This document shows positions 18,763-26,698 of a stretch of DNA of 64,000 nucleotides, piece after piece. The notes under the pieces were generated by a model. That model was not told the origin of the DNA and ran no database searches. It saw only the letters and a program-made list of their open reading frames with translations. A program made the position numbers and the translations under genes. Each line of letters starts with the position of its first letter. The first letter of the stretch is position 1. Source of the DNA: an uncultured bacterium (GTDB lineage: Bacteria > Cyanobacteriota > Vampirovibrionia > Gastranaerophilales > Gastranaerophilaceae); NCBI GenBank assembly GCA_902777385.1, contig CACYTP010000009.1, forward strand, positions 1 to 64,000, written 5' to 3'.

Positions 18763-18790
18763 AATGGATTATCATAAAAGATAATCCATT
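18763..18790 (+). terminator. terminator of metK
   Basis: AATGGATTATC pairs with GATAATCCATT over a six-base loop and is followed by TTATTTTATGG. It starts 28 bases after the metK stop and precedes the leuC ribosome binding site. Confidence 0.8.
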
Positions 18791-18829
18791 TTATTTTATG
18801 GTAAAATATAGCTACAAGGAGTGTATATC

Positions 18830-20071
18830 ATGGGACAAACAATTGCAGAAAAAATTATATCAGAACACGCAGGACACGATGTTAAGCCGGGAGAACTTGT
18901 AATAGCAAATGTTGACGTTGCGGCAGTTCAAGACGGAACAGGACCTTTAACTGTTCAAGAATTTAAAAAACTTGGGGTAAACAAATTACATAACCCTGAA
19001 AGAAGCATCTTATTTATTGATCACGCTTCACCTAGTCCAAGAAAAGAATTATCAAATACACATAAGGTTCTAAGAGAATTTTCAAAAGAATATGGAGCCG
19101 TACTTTCTGATATAGGTGCAGGAGTTTGTCACCAAAGATTAGTTGAAACATTTGTTAATCCGGGAGAAATTTTAGTAGGTGCCGATTCTCACACCTGTAC
19201 GTCAGGAGCATTAGGAGCCTTCGCAACAGGTATGGGTTCAACAGATATAGCAGTTGCAATGGCATTGGGCAAAACATGGTTAAAAGTCCCTGCTACATTC
19301 AAAATCGAAGTGACCGGCGAGTTTAAGGAAGGAATTTGCTCTAAAGATTTAATGTTGTACCTGATAGGACTTATCGGTGCAGACGGAGCTACATACAAGG
19401 CTCTTGAATTCTGTGGGGATACCATTGAAAATATGTGCATGTCCGAAAGATTTACCTTAGCCAATATGGCAGTTGAGGCAGGTGCAAAAGCAGGATTATT
19501 TGCCACAGATGAAAAAACAAAGGCATTTTTAAAAGAACATGGAAGAGAAGATAAGTTCCGTTTAATTACACCTGATGAAGACGCGATATATGAAAGAGTA
19601 ATTAAAATTTACGCTGAGGATATTCCACACACAGTATCCTGCCCGCATACCGTAGATAATACAAAAACTGTTGAACAGCTAAAGGACGTAAAGGTTGATC
19701 AGGTTTATGTAGGAACTTGCACGAACGGCAGAATTGAAGATTTAAGAGTGGTTGCAAATATTCTTAAAGACAAAAAGATTAATCCTGACGTTAGAATGCT
19801 TATATGTCCGGCATCAAAAGATGTTTACCTGAAAGCATTAGATGAGGGATTAATAAAAATCTTTGTTGAAGCTAATGCAACAATACTTCCACCGGGATGC
19901 GGACCTTGTGTTGGAGTACATGCTGGAACTCTTGCTGACGGAGAAGTTTGTCTGGCAACTCAAAATCGAAACTTCCAAGGCAGAATGGGAAATACTGAAG
20001 GGCAAATTTACCTTGCATCGCCTTATGTTGCGGCTTACACCGCACTTAAAGGTTATATTTGTGCCGAATAG
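18830..20071 (+). CDS. leuC: 3-isopropylmalate/homoaconitate dehydratase large subunit
   Basis: A [4Fe-4S] dehydratase subunit that isomerises isopropylmalate in leucine synthesis. At 413 residues it belongs to the shorter archaeal-type LeuC/HACN branch rather than the ~465-residue enterobacterial type. Cluster cysteines are in VGTCTNGR and PPGCGPCVG; substrate motifs GADSHTCTSGALG and QNRNFQGRMG are intact. AAGGAG at 18815-18820 fits ATG 18830; the GTG at 18821 is too close. No small subunit (leuD) follows; the next genes are a sigma/anti-sigma pair. Homoaconitate or methylmalate-type activity cannot be excluded. Confidence 0.9.
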   Translation: MGQTIAEKIISEHAGHDVKPGELVIANVDVAAVQDGTGPLTVQEFKKLGVNKLHNPERSILFIDHASPSPRKELSNTHKVLREFSKEYGAVLSDIGAGVCHQRLVETFVNPGEILVGADSHTCTSGALGAFATGMGSTDIAVAMALGKTWLKVPATFKIEVTGEFKEGICSKDLMLYLIGLIGADGATYKALEFCGDTIENMCMSERFTLANMAVEAGAKAGLFATDEKTKAFLKEHGREDKFRLITPDEDAIYERVIKIYAEDIPHTVSCPHTVDNTKTVEQLKDVKVDQVYVGTCTNGRIEDLRVVANILKDKKINPDVRMLICPASKDVYLKALDEGLIKIFVEANATILPPGCGPCVGVHAGTLADGEVCLATQNRNFQGRMGNTEGQIYLASPYVAAYTALKGYICAE

Positions 20072-20137
20072 TTGTTCAAATTGTCACAGAAATAATTATA
20101 TCCGCAATTTTACCAATATAGTTGAATAAATAAATAC

Positions 20138-20170
20138 AAAAACTTCTTATCATATAGATAAGGAGTTTTT
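20138..20170 (+). promoter_or_regulatory. hairpin enclosing the ribosome binding site of the ECF sigma gene
   Basis: AAAAACTTCTTATC pairs over 14 positions (one U-G wobble) with GATAAGGAGTTTTT, loop ATATA. The 3' arm contains AAGGAG, the only Shine-Dalgarno of the sigma gene, three bases before its ATG. The shape also fits an intrinsic terminator of leuC, so it may both end leuC transcripts and gate sigma translation. Confidence 0.7.
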
Positions 20171-20173
20171 GTT

Positions 20174-20773
20174 ATGGGTTCACAAAAGATTCAATATAAA
20201 AAATTGAATATTGAAAAACTTATTGAACTTGCACAACAGGACGACTTGAAAGCACTTGAAGAATTAATAAAAATAGAACAAAAAAATGTATTTGCGACAT
20301 TTGCTTACCTTAGTAACAAAAAGGAGGATGTATCAGACTTAACGCAAGAGGCACTTTTGAGAATTGCCAAAAACATAAAAACATTAAAAAATCCTAAGAA
20401 TTTTAAAAGCTGGGCAAACCAGATAGTAACACATCTCTATTATGACGAATTAAGAAAAAATTTAAGGAAACCAAATACTATATCCATTGATTCAGAAACA
20501 GAAGAAAACGGAGATTTAATGCTAAAAAATTTACTACAGGATAAAAAATGCAAACCAAACGAAAAATGCTTGGCGCTTGAAATTGAAGAAATAATAAGAG
20601 CAGGGATAAACAGCCTGCCTGAGCCATTTAAAATAGTCATTGTACTAAGGGAATTACAGGGATTAAGTTATGAAGAAATTGCAAACACAACGAAATCAAG
20701 TCTGGGGACTGTTAAATCCAGAATTGCAAGAGCCAGAACTAAATTACAACAAAGTTTAAAGAATTATATATAA
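20174..20773 (+). CDS. ECF-type RNA polymerase sigma factor
   Basis: 199 residues with sigma region 2 (about 30-100: DVSDLTQEALLRIAKNI, NFKSWANQIVTHLYYDELRK) and region 4 (about 140-195: LPEPFKIVIVLRELQGLSYEEIANT, LGTVKSRIARARTKL), the -10 and -35 reading parts of an extracytoplasmic-function sigma factor. It is followed after nine bases by a zinc-finger anti-sigma gene, the usual pairing. Its ribosome binding site is locked in a 14-bp hairpin, suggesting translational control. Confidence 0.92.
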   Translation: MGSQKIQYKKLNIEKLIELAQQDDLKALEELIKIEQKNVFATFAYLSNKKEDVSDLTQEALLRIAKNIKTLKNPKNFKSWANQIVTHLYYDELRKNLRKPNTISIDSETEENGDLMLKNLLQDKKCKPNEKCLALEIEEIIRAGINSLPEPFKIVIVLRELQGLSYEEIANTTKSSLGTVKSRIARARTKLQQSLKNYI

Positions 20774-20782
20774 GGAGTACTT

Positions 20783-21316
20783 ATGAAAGATCCAAACTGT
20801 GAACAAGTTGAAACACTGCTACAATTTTATATAGAAGGAAGTCTTAGCAAGCAGCTTTCTAATGCAATTGAATTCCATCTGAATATATGCAGTGAATGCA
20901 GAAATAAATATCGTCAAATGGCGTTAGCTAATAACGTTAACAAGTCTGATATAAAGCAATATGAAGCCGAAAACGGGGAACTTAAAAATTCAGAATTGGA
21001 TCATTTTACAAAAAATTTATCCGCATATATAGACAATGAATTAGGCGACAACGACAATTTTCGCATTAGAAAAATTGCAATAATTAATCAAGAAGCAAGA
21101 AAGGAACTGCAGGACATTCTTGCTTTTAGGCAAATATTGCAGGACTCATTTAATAAAACAAAAAGTAAATTAAAAAAAGATTATTCTGAAGATACAATAA
21201 ACAATTTGGCATTTGAAGGGAAAAGGCAGTACTCATCAAAAATATACTATTTATTTTTATCAGCTTTATCAATTACAACAGTAATTATCATAACTTTAAT
21301 ATTCGGAATTAACTAA
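20783..21316 (+). CDS. membrane anti-sigma factor with zinc-finger (ZAS) domain
   Basis: 177 residues. The N-terminal H-x3-C-x2-C motif (His32, Cys36, Cys39) in FHLNICSECRNKY marks an anti-sigma ZAS domain. A second helical segment (about 75-115, LSAYIDNELGDND) looks like another ZAS-type fold without metal ligands. One transmembrane helix is at about 155-175, so the sensor side outside the membrane is almost nothing. It would hold the ECF sigma factor encoded just upstream. AAGGAG precedes the ATG; a bidirectional terminator follows. Confidence 0.85.
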   Translation: MKDPNCEQVETLLQFYIEGSLSKQLSNAIEFHLNICSECRNKYRQMALANNVNKSDIKQYEAENGELKNSELDHFTKNLSAYIDNELGDNDNFRIRKIAIINQEARKELQDILAFRQILQDSFNKTKSKLKKDYSEDTINNLAFEGKRQYSSKIYYLFLSALSITTVIIITLIFGIN

Positions 21317-21319
21317 AAA

Positions 21320-21347
21320 AAAAGAACCGCTTAATAGCGGTTCTTTT
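21320..21347. terminator. bidirectional terminator
   Basis: AAAAGAACCGCT pairs over 12 bp with AGCGGTTCTTTT around TAAT, with A and T runs on either side. It lies between the convergent ends of the anti-sigma gene and rpmE. Confidence 0.9.
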
Positions 21348-21362
21348 ATATTTATTATAAGA

Positions 21363-21566
21363 TTACTTTTTGTTTCCGTAACGTTTATTAAATCTTTCAA
21401 CTCTACCTTCAGAGTCAAGGATTTTTTGTTGACCGGTATAGAACGGATGGCATTTGTTACAAATTTCAACCGTAATACCGTCTGTTACAGAACCTGTTTC
21501 AATTTCGTTACCACAAACGCACTTAATAACAGTCTTCTTGTAATCAGGATGTATTCCGTCTTTCAT
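21363..21566 (-). CDS. rpmE: 50S ribosomal protein L31 (zinc-binding type)
   Basis: 67 residues, typical of L31. Cys16, Cys18, Cys36 and Cys39 (CVCGNEI and [10 protein letters not shown]) form the zinc site of the C+ type. The KDGIHPDY start and [20 protein letters not shown] end match the family. GAAAGAGG precedes the ATG. It lies 91 bases after the Tic20-like gene on the same strand. Confidence 0.97.
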   Translation of the reverse strand: MKDGIHPDYKKTVIKCVCGNEIETGSVTDGITVEICNKCHPFYTGQQKILDSEGRVERFNKRYGNKK

Positions 21567-21657
21567 GTTTTACCTCTTTCTTTTCTCAAGATTCCAAACT
21601 TGATTAACAATTATTTCGACCTTTTAAATGATACTACGCTAAAAAATATTACGCAAG

Positions 21658-22062
21658 TTATTTTCTAAAATTAGATTTTATAATATCTGAAACCCACGGA
21701 ATATAAGAATACAATCCCATAAAGGCAAAAACAGCTAAATATAAGATTGTACCATATATCAGACACTGCATTATTGAATAACCAACAATAAAAGGCATAT
21801 TAAATAAATATACAAGCTGTCTTATAAGACGATTTAACAACGGAATATAACTTAAAAATCCAACAATGTGCCAAAATATAAAGTTAAAGATTACATAAAG
21901 TAAACTTAAAAATACAGACTGCATAATATGGTACAAAGTAAATCTAGGCGGGAATTTACCTCTTACTGCTGAAATTATAAGCCACACAACTCCCACAATA
22001 CCGGCGGAAAGGTATGTTAGACCTGATACTATTCTATCTGCTAATTTAGGGGTATTATCCAT
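21658..22062 (-). CDS. polytopic membrane protein, possibly Tic20-like
   Basis: 134 residues with about four hydrophobic helices (15-32, 48-70, 85-103, 108-125). The DRIVSGLTYLSA opening and the PPRFTLYHIMQSVFL segment resemble Tic20 / DUF4870-type proteins of cyanobacteria, but this is a pattern impression and not a firm match. It begins two bases after the TPR gene stop, so the two are probably cotranscribed behind rsfS. Confidence 0.5.
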   Translation of the reverse strand: MDNTPKLADRIVSGLTYLSAGIVGVVWLIISAVRGKFPPRFTLYHIMQSVFLSLLYVIFNFIFWHIVGFLSYIPLLNRLIRQLVYLFNMPFIVGYSIMQCLIYGTILYLAVFAFMGLYSYIPWVSDIIKSNFRK

Positions 22063-22064
22063 TA

Positions 22065-23126
22065 CTAAACAGCCTCTCCGGAACGTTTCTTATCAATGTA
22101 TTCATCAATTACCAAACTATACACTAATTTGTGTTCATCATTTTCAGGTTCTATATTAATTGCAGCTCTATACGCAGCAATTGCCTTTTCTATATCACCC
22201 TGTAAGTAATGCCCATTACCAAGCAACAGATATGTTTTTGCATCATTCGGTGCAAAATGCAGTATATTTTTATACACATCAACAGCTTTATTAACTTCGC
22301 CTAAATTAGCGTACAAATTAGCCAATAACTGATAAGCATTTACAGTCTTAGGCTCAAGTTCAATGGCTTTATTATAATATTCTATTGCTCTGTCATATTC
22401 TCCAAATTCAGACATTGAAATTGCATAGCAAATATATGCTCTGTAATTGCTGCCTTCCATTTCAATAGCTTTTTCAAAATATGAATATGCCTCATCTCTG
22501 TTTTTCATTAGCGTTAATGTATTACCTATACATATAGCAACAGTCTTATTATCAATATTTAATGCATACACACGCTTATATAAGTCAAGTGCAGTTTCAT
22601 AATCATATAACTTAAAACAAACATTACCCATATCAACAAGTGCTGTAACATTATTAGGATCAAGAGATAATGCTTTTTCATAGTAAGCTTTTGATTCTAT
22701 AAATTCATCATTATCCTGATATAAAAGTGCTATTGCATTGTAAATTTCAGGATTTTTGGAATTTAAATCTATTGCCCTGTTATAATAAAATAAAGCTTTA
22801 GGAAAATTCTTCCACTCAGCAAAAACATTTCCTATATTATAATATATTAAATAATTTTTAGGATTAATGTCTAATGCACGATTGTAATATGATAAAGATT
22901 TTCTGAAATCTTTTTCGTAATACCACATAGTACCCATACCAACAAGAGCCTGAACATCTTTCGGATCAATGGCAAGAATGCTTTCAAGAACTGAAATAAC
23001 CTTATCATAATTCTGCTCTTCCATATATAATCTTGACAACAAGTGGTAATGTTCAAGGTTATTCGGCTCTTTTGCCATTAGCATTAAAGTATTACTGATT
23101 TGTTTCTCTAAATCTTGATTTTCCAT
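22065..23126 (-). CDS. tetratricopeptide-repeat protein
   Basis: 353 residues made almost wholly of TPR units of 34 residues (for example ALVGMGTMWYYEKDFRKSLSYY, IYYNIGNVFAEWKNFPKALFYY), about nine in series from residue 35. TPRs bind partner proteins; no catalytic domain or signal peptide is visible. I start at the ATG at 23126, within MENQDLEKQI. The longer frame from 23189 would overlap rsfS. Operon rsfS - this gene - Tic20-like gene. Confidence 0.85.
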   Translation of the reverse strand: MENQDLEKQISNTLMLMAKEPNNLEHYHLLSRLYMEEQNYDKVISVLESILAIDPKDVQALVGMGTMWYYEKDFRKSLSYYNRALDINPKNYLIYYNIGNVFAEWKNFPKALFYYNRAIDLNSKNPEIYNAIALLYQDNDEFIESKAYYEKALSLDPNNVTALVDMGNVCFKLYDYETALDLYKRVYALNIDNKTVAICIGNTLTLMKNRDEAYSYFEKAIEMEGSNYRAYICYAISMSEFGEYDRAIEYYNKAIELEPKTVNAYQLLANLYANLGEVNKAVDVYKNILHFAPNDAKTYLLLGNGHYLQGDIEKAIAAYRAAINIEPENDEHKLVYSLVIDEYIDKKRSGEAV

Positions 23127-23146
23127 AATATATTCTCTCTCTATTA

Positions 23147-23545
23147 TTAATCTGCATATATTGTATAATCTTTTGAAAGTTCTTTCCATTCAGCTTCTGA
23201 TATACGAAACGCATGATTCCAGAACTTTTCAATAGCATAAGTTTCTCTTTCGTCACGGTGTAGAACATGAACTACAACATCACCATAGTCAAGCAAATTC
23301 CACCTGTTTTTTGCATCATTTTCCATCCTTATAGGTAATCGCTCAAACTCTTTTTTTATACCCTCTCTGACGGACTCCATCAAAGCTTTTACCTGAGGAG
23401 TTGAATCCCCGGTAACTATTACAAAATAATCTGCTAAAGATGAAACATGTCCTATATTTAATATAGAAATATCTTTACCTAACTTATCGTCCAAAATTCT
23501 GGCTATTACACTCGCCAATAATTTTGACTCAACTTCTTTTGCCAT
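23147..23545 (-). CDS. rsfS: ribosome silencing factor RsfS
   Basis: RsfS (Iojap family) binds L14 on the large subunit and blocks subunit joining when nutrients are scarce. The 132-residue product has the family core: DISILNIGHVSSLADYFVIVTG, ESVREGIKKEF, WNLLDYGDVVVHVL and the REFYxLEKFW-like end (RETYAIEKFW). Start ATG 23545 has AGAGAGGT upstream; the frame could extend seven codons to 23566, without a site. Confidence 0.93.
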   Translation of the reverse strand: MAKEVESKLLASVIARILDDKLGKDISILNIGHVSSLADYFVIVTGDSTPQVKALMESVREGIKKEFERLPIRMENDAKNRWNLLDYGDVVVHVLHRDERETYAIEKFWNHAFRISEAEWKELSKDYTIYAD

Positions 23546-23609
23546 ATTTACCTCTCTATAAAGCAAATTATAGCAAAATTTTAAGTACTTGGCAACATAT
23601 TAATATAGT

Positions 23610-24149
23610 CTATATATTCTTACCCATATTATAGGCAGATTCTAAAAGTTTTAAGTTCGATGCAGCCTCATTTGGTCCCTCTAATCCACCACCATCAATA
23701 ACACCGCATAATTTTGTATTTGGCAGACAAGCTATCCAACCTCTCACGCCACTAAGCACTGTCTCCGATATTCCTTCTGCAGCATCGGCTGATGTAGTTA
23801 TTACATATATATCCCTAAAATTATACCCCGTAGCAAACAAACTGTTTGCTCTGTCAATTAAGGTTTTCATCTGCCCCGACATCTCATAATAATATATAGG
23901 AGTTGCCCATACTATTACATCAGAAATTTTCATCTTATCAGTTATTTCATTCGCATCATCATTTATTACGCATTTGCCTAACTTCTGACAAGCTAAACAA
24001 CCCTTGCAAAATTTTATATCTTTATCCTTTAATGATATAAATTCGACACTGTTACCTGCATCAACAGCCCCACGCTCAAACTCTTTTGCTATAATTTCTG
24101 AATTTGCATTTACTCTTAAACTCGTTGAAATTATTAAAACTTTTTTCAT
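23610..24149 (-). CDS. flavodoxin-fold NAD(P)H oxidoreductase / iron-sulfur flavoprotein
   Basis: 179 residues of the NADPH-dependent FMN reductase family. The FMN phosphate loop is STSLRVNANSE (residues 8-18), and ATPIYYYEMSGQMKTLIDR holds the isoalloxazine. A compact Cys-x2-Cys-x2-Cys-x5-Cys motif (residues 48-60) as in iron-sulfur flavoproteins could hold a [4Fe-4S] cluster. It follows the C_GCAxxG_C_C gene by 19 bases on the same strand; the two families often travel together. AGGAG precedes the ATG. Electron donor and substrate are unknown. Confidence 0.85.
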   Translation of the reverse strand: MKKVLIISTSLRVNANSEIIAKEFERGAVDAGNSVEFISLKDKDIKFCKGCLACQKLGKCVINDDANEITDKMKISDVIVWATPIYYYEMSGQMKTLIDRANSLFATGYNFRDIYVITTSADAAEGISETVLSGVRGWIACLPNTKLCGVIDGGGLEGPNEAASNLKLLESAYNMGKNI

Positions 24150-24168
24150 CTGACAATACTCCTGTAAT

Positions 24169-24639
24169 TTACTTGTTTATAACTGAATTTGATCTATACT
24201 CTTTTAAAAATTCTTCAAATATTTCAACAGAATCCCCTACCAACTCAATACATGGTCGTTTCTTATAATAAGTTTCTGTTCGCTCACTCGGAACAGGAGT
24301 TGTTGAACTTTCAACCCCTTGTAATAGTTCTCGACATATTATACTTCCATTTTTATCCCTAAATCGTTTTGCTAATTCTTGCACTATTTTATACTGATTT
24401 GCTTTATCGGCACCTGAACTCTCTCCGCTTGAAAACGCAAGCCCTGCAGCCATAAACATACCACTCACTGTGCCGCATACTTCTCGCATACGCCCCATTC
24501 CGCCGCCAAAGGAAGATGCAAGTTTCATCGCTGTCTCAAAATCAAAACCTAATTCTTCACAAAATACCCCAAGAACAGCCTGAGAACAGTTATAACCTGA
24601 CTTGAAAAGTTCCTTTGCCTTCTCAGTTTTATCACTCAT
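24169..24639 (-). CDS. C_GCAxxG_C_C family redox protein
   Basis: 156 residues matching the family named for its cysteine pattern: YNCSQAV (Cys18), FGGGMGRMREVCGTVSGMFM, CRELL and a final RPC. Members are thought to be redox-active and occur mainly in anaerobes, often next to flavoproteins as here. The function has not been established for the family as far as I know. AAGGAG precedes the ATG. A terminator lies upstream between this gene and tRNA-Leu. Confidence 0.88.
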   Translation of the reverse strand: MSDKTEKAKELFKSGYNCSQAVLGVFCEELGFDFETAMKLASSFGGGMGRMREVCGTVSGMFMAAGLAFSSGESSGADKANQYKIVQELAKRFRDKNGSIICRELLQGVESSTTPVPSERTETYYKKRPCIELVGDSVEIFEEFLKEYRSNSVINK

Positions 24640-24681
24640 ACAAACTCCTTACATTAATTTTATCTTATTACAATTTTAATA

Positions 24682-24711
24682 AAAAAAGACTTACTTTTGT
24701 AAGTCTTTTTT
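24682..24711. terminator. terminator downstream of tRNA-Leu
   Basis: AAAAAAGACTTAC pairs with GTAAGTCTTTTTT over a TTTT loop. On the minus strand it starts six bases after the tRNA-Leu 3' end and should end that transcript. Confidence 0.88.
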
Positions 24712-24717
24712 TAAGAT

Positions 24718-24804
24718 TGCCCTTGGCCAGACTTGAACTGGCACCGAGGTTGAGCCCCGATCGGATTTTAAGTCCGACGCGTCTACCGATTCCGCCACAA
24801 GGGC
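24718..24804 (-). tRNA. tRNA-Leu (anticodon TAA)
   Basis: The minus strand gives a class II tRNA: acceptor stem GCCCTTG/CAAGGGC with discriminator A, D arm with CGGTAGACGCG, anticodon loop CTTAAAA with anticodon TAA, long variable arm, and T arm with GTTCAAGTC. CCA is not encoded. Upstream of its 5' end are two 122-bp repeats that each carry a copy of its first 11-12 bases. Confidence 0.95.
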
Positions 24805-24805
24805 A

Positions 24806-25049
24806 AGCAATCAAAATTATTTAGTTTTCAATCATTTTATCTCTTTCGACAAGATAGAAAAGGCGTCTACCTTCCCTCTCCTCGAACGATACTTAATCGT
24901 ACTCGTCGGCAGAGTGCCACAAGGGCATGCAATCAAAATTATTTAGTTTTCAATCATTTTATCTCTTTCGACTGGATAAAAAAGGCGTCTACCTCTCCTC
25001 TCCTCGAACGATACTTAATCGTTCTCGTCGGCAGAGTGCCACAAGGGCA
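24806..25049 (-). repeat. tandem 122-bp repeat (two copies) carrying the 5' end of tRNA-Leu
   Basis: Positions 24806-24927 and 24928-25049 are two copies of a 122-bp unit differing at six aligned bases. Read on the minus strand, each begins GCCCTTGTGGC, identical to tRNA-Leu bases 1-11. It then leaves the tRNA sequence for a small hairpin GGCA-CTC-TGCC and a second hairpin GAACGAT-TAAGT-ATCGTTC (perfect in one copy). It returns to the D-loop sequence GGTAGACGC followed by a T run. The same A/T-rich flank, containing GCAATCAAAATTATT on the plus strand, adjoins the real tRNA. They look like remodelled partial tRNA copies with their promoter. Confidence 0.85.
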
Positions 25050-25134
25050 TGTCTAAACTGTATATCTCAGCCAGATCAATATTATATTATTAAAAATATG
25101 AATAATTGTCAAATAATAAAATTTTGAAATTCTG

Positions 25135-25162
25135 TTAACTTTTGTAACAAACTTACTATAAT
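25135..25162 (+). promoter_or_regulatory. sigma-70-type promoter for the 25216 gene
   Basis: TTAACT (25135-25140), 16 bases, TATAAT (25157-25162). The spacer holds TTTGTAACAAA, an inverted repeat found identically at 61823-61833 before another lineage-specific gene. The start codon of the gene is 54 bases downstream. Confidence 0.55.
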
Positions 25163-25215
25163 TTGTAAATTATATATTAATTAAATACTTAATATATATA
25201 AAGAGAGGTATAATC

Positions 25216-25647
25216 ATGTCGAAAGCATATTGGAATGGTGTATTAAGCAGACTACCTGACTTCTGCAAAAATATGGGCAAAACAGCAATGATGGGTGCAA
25301 TGATGGCTGAATATAATTCGCATGGACATCACCACTGCGGTTGTTGCGGTCCAAGTATCTGGGGCGGAAGTCCAATGATGGGCAGTAATTATTATTGGAA
25401 TGGTGTCGCAAGTATGTATGGTCAATACGGTGGAGGATACTACGCTCAGCAACAGAACCCTTATTTGGGTGGCTCTTACGCAATGGGTCAAAGTGGCTTA
25501 ATTAATCCACAGACAGTTTCGGCACGTCTTGATTCAATATATGGTAGCGTTGGACAGCAGGCAACAACACCTACGCAACCGACGACACCGACTCAAACAG
25601 GTACAGGACAGCCTACGCCAAGCAACACGTCTGCACCTTCAGTATAA
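25216..25647 (+). CDS. small Gly/Tyr/His/Cys-rich low-complexity protein
   Basis: Not recognised. 143 residues: a short helical head (MSKAYWNGVLSRLPDFCKN), a Met/Ala stretch, a His/Cys knot (HGHHHCGCCG, about 37-46), a Gly/Tyr/Gln-rich middle with a repeat of YYWNG, and a Thr/Pro/Gln-rich tail. No signal peptide. The YWN-plus-Cys head recalls the N-terminus of the glucosaminidase at 11569-12696 (YGYWNSYGCCDNWG). AGAGAGG precedes the ATG and a good promoter is visible. Structural or metal-binding roles are guesses. Confidence 0.65.
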   Translation: MSKAYWNGVLSRLPDFCKNMGKTAMMGAMMAEYNSHGHHHCGCCGPSIWGGSPMMGSNYYWNGVASMYGQYGGGYYAQQQNPYLGGSYAMGQSGLINPQTVSARLDSIYGSVGQQATTPTQPTTPTQTGTGQPTPSNTSAPSV

Positions 25648-25675
25648 GTTGAACCTTGCATATTTACAATAAAAA

Positions 25676-26692
25676 TTATGTAAAATATTTATCAAATAAA
25701 TTCCATTCAAAATTTTGAGAACGGCTAAATTCCAGTAACTTATCGGGATTTAGCTGTTCCATTCTATCAAATGGTGCATCAAAATCTTCTTCAATCGACA
25801 TCGTCAGCAACGGTAAAAATGCTTCATAAGCAAGTTTTTCAACTTTTGCATCATAATTTATAGCCAGAGTTTTTACCCCTGTCTTAATAGCTACCAGAAC
25901 AGCATGAAACCGCATTGCTATCATATACTCTAAGCGAGAAATTCTTATAATAACATCGGTCTGGGAAGTATTTTTTACAATTTCTGTCATCATGCGAGGA
26001 TTAATAGTTTTAAGCATTTTTTCAAATTTTTTACATATTTCATAATCAATAGTTTCCTGAAATACATATAGTTCAATTTTTCTGTCGCTAAAACGTGTTA
26101 CAATCTGCTGTGCCAAAGAGAACAAAAAGGCGTCATCAATGGATTTAAATGCACGGAGCTGAACCCCGACTGTTCCCTCTTTTTCATTTAGCGGCAATTC
26201 AACTGAAAAAACAGGATCTGATACAAGTTTAGCATTTATTCCAACACGTTTTAAATATTTTTTACTCTTTATATCCCTAACTGTTACTAACTCACATCTT
26301 GATAATAAGTTAAACACAATTTTCTTGGCTAATTTACGTCTTAAAGGGCCTATTCCTTGGGCAAAAATTATTACAGGTTTTTTAAAAACACAAGCTAACC
26401 AGATAACAAAACTGTAATACAATAAACTTTTAAAACTTGTAATATCCTGAAGTAAACTACCACCGCCTGAAATTAAAACATCGGTAGAAGAAATTGCTGC
26501 AATTAGCATCAATAAATCAAAATTTTTAACGGCTTTCACGCCGTAAGATTTTGAGGTTTTTAACGGTGAATTTGAAAGGACGGTAATCTCAGCACCAAAT
26601 CTGTTTAATCTATCAATTATTACAGATAATATAGCCTCATCTCCAAAATTATCATAACCGTAATAACCGGATAACAAAACCTTCTTAGCCAC
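25676..26692 (-). CDS. csaB: polysaccharide pyruvyl transferase CsaB
   Basis: CsaB adds a ketal pyruvate from PEP to a cell-wall polysaccharide, creating the ligand for S-layer-homology domains. The 338 residues show GYYGYDNFGDEAIL near the start, the SGGGSLLQDITS motif (about 93-104), IIFAQGIGPL, and a C-terminal MRFHAVLVAIKTG motif. It is the last gene of eda-kdgK-csaB, six bases after the kinase. Presence fits an envelope with pyruvylated polymer; no SLH-domain protein is in this window. Confidence 0.9.
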   Translation of the reverse strand: MAKKVLLSGYYGYDNFGDEAILSVIIDRLNRFGAEITVLSNSPLKTSKSYGVKAVKNFDLLMLIAAISSTDVLISGGGSLLQDITSFKSLLYYSFVIWLACVFKKPVIIFAQGIGPLRRKLAKKIVFNLLSRCELVTVRDIKSKKYLKRVGINAKLVSDPVFSVELPLNEKEGTVGVQLRAFKSIDDAFLFSLAQQIVTRFSDRKIELYVFQETIDYEICKKFEKMLKTINPRMMTEIVKNTSQTDVIIRISRLEYMIAMRFHAVLVAIKTGVKTLAINYDAKVEKLAYEAFLPLLTMSIEEDFDAPFDRMEQLNPDKLLEFSRSQNFEWNLFDKYFT

Positions 26693-26698
26693 TATAAA

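Noticed and set aside
24880-25045. CTCGTCGGCAG in both 122-bp repeats resembles part of a common sequencing-adapter sequence
   Set aside because: Only about ten bases match and the flanks do not. The sequence recurs inside a longer ordered repeat, so contamination is not supported.
24806-25049. CRISPR-like array
   Set aside because: Two 122-bp direct copies with no short repeat/unique spacer pattern and no cas genes.
24916-25049. Additional intact tRNA-Leu genes in the repeats
   Set aside because: Only bases 1-11 and a D-loop piece match; there is no T arm, variable arm or 3' acceptor strand.
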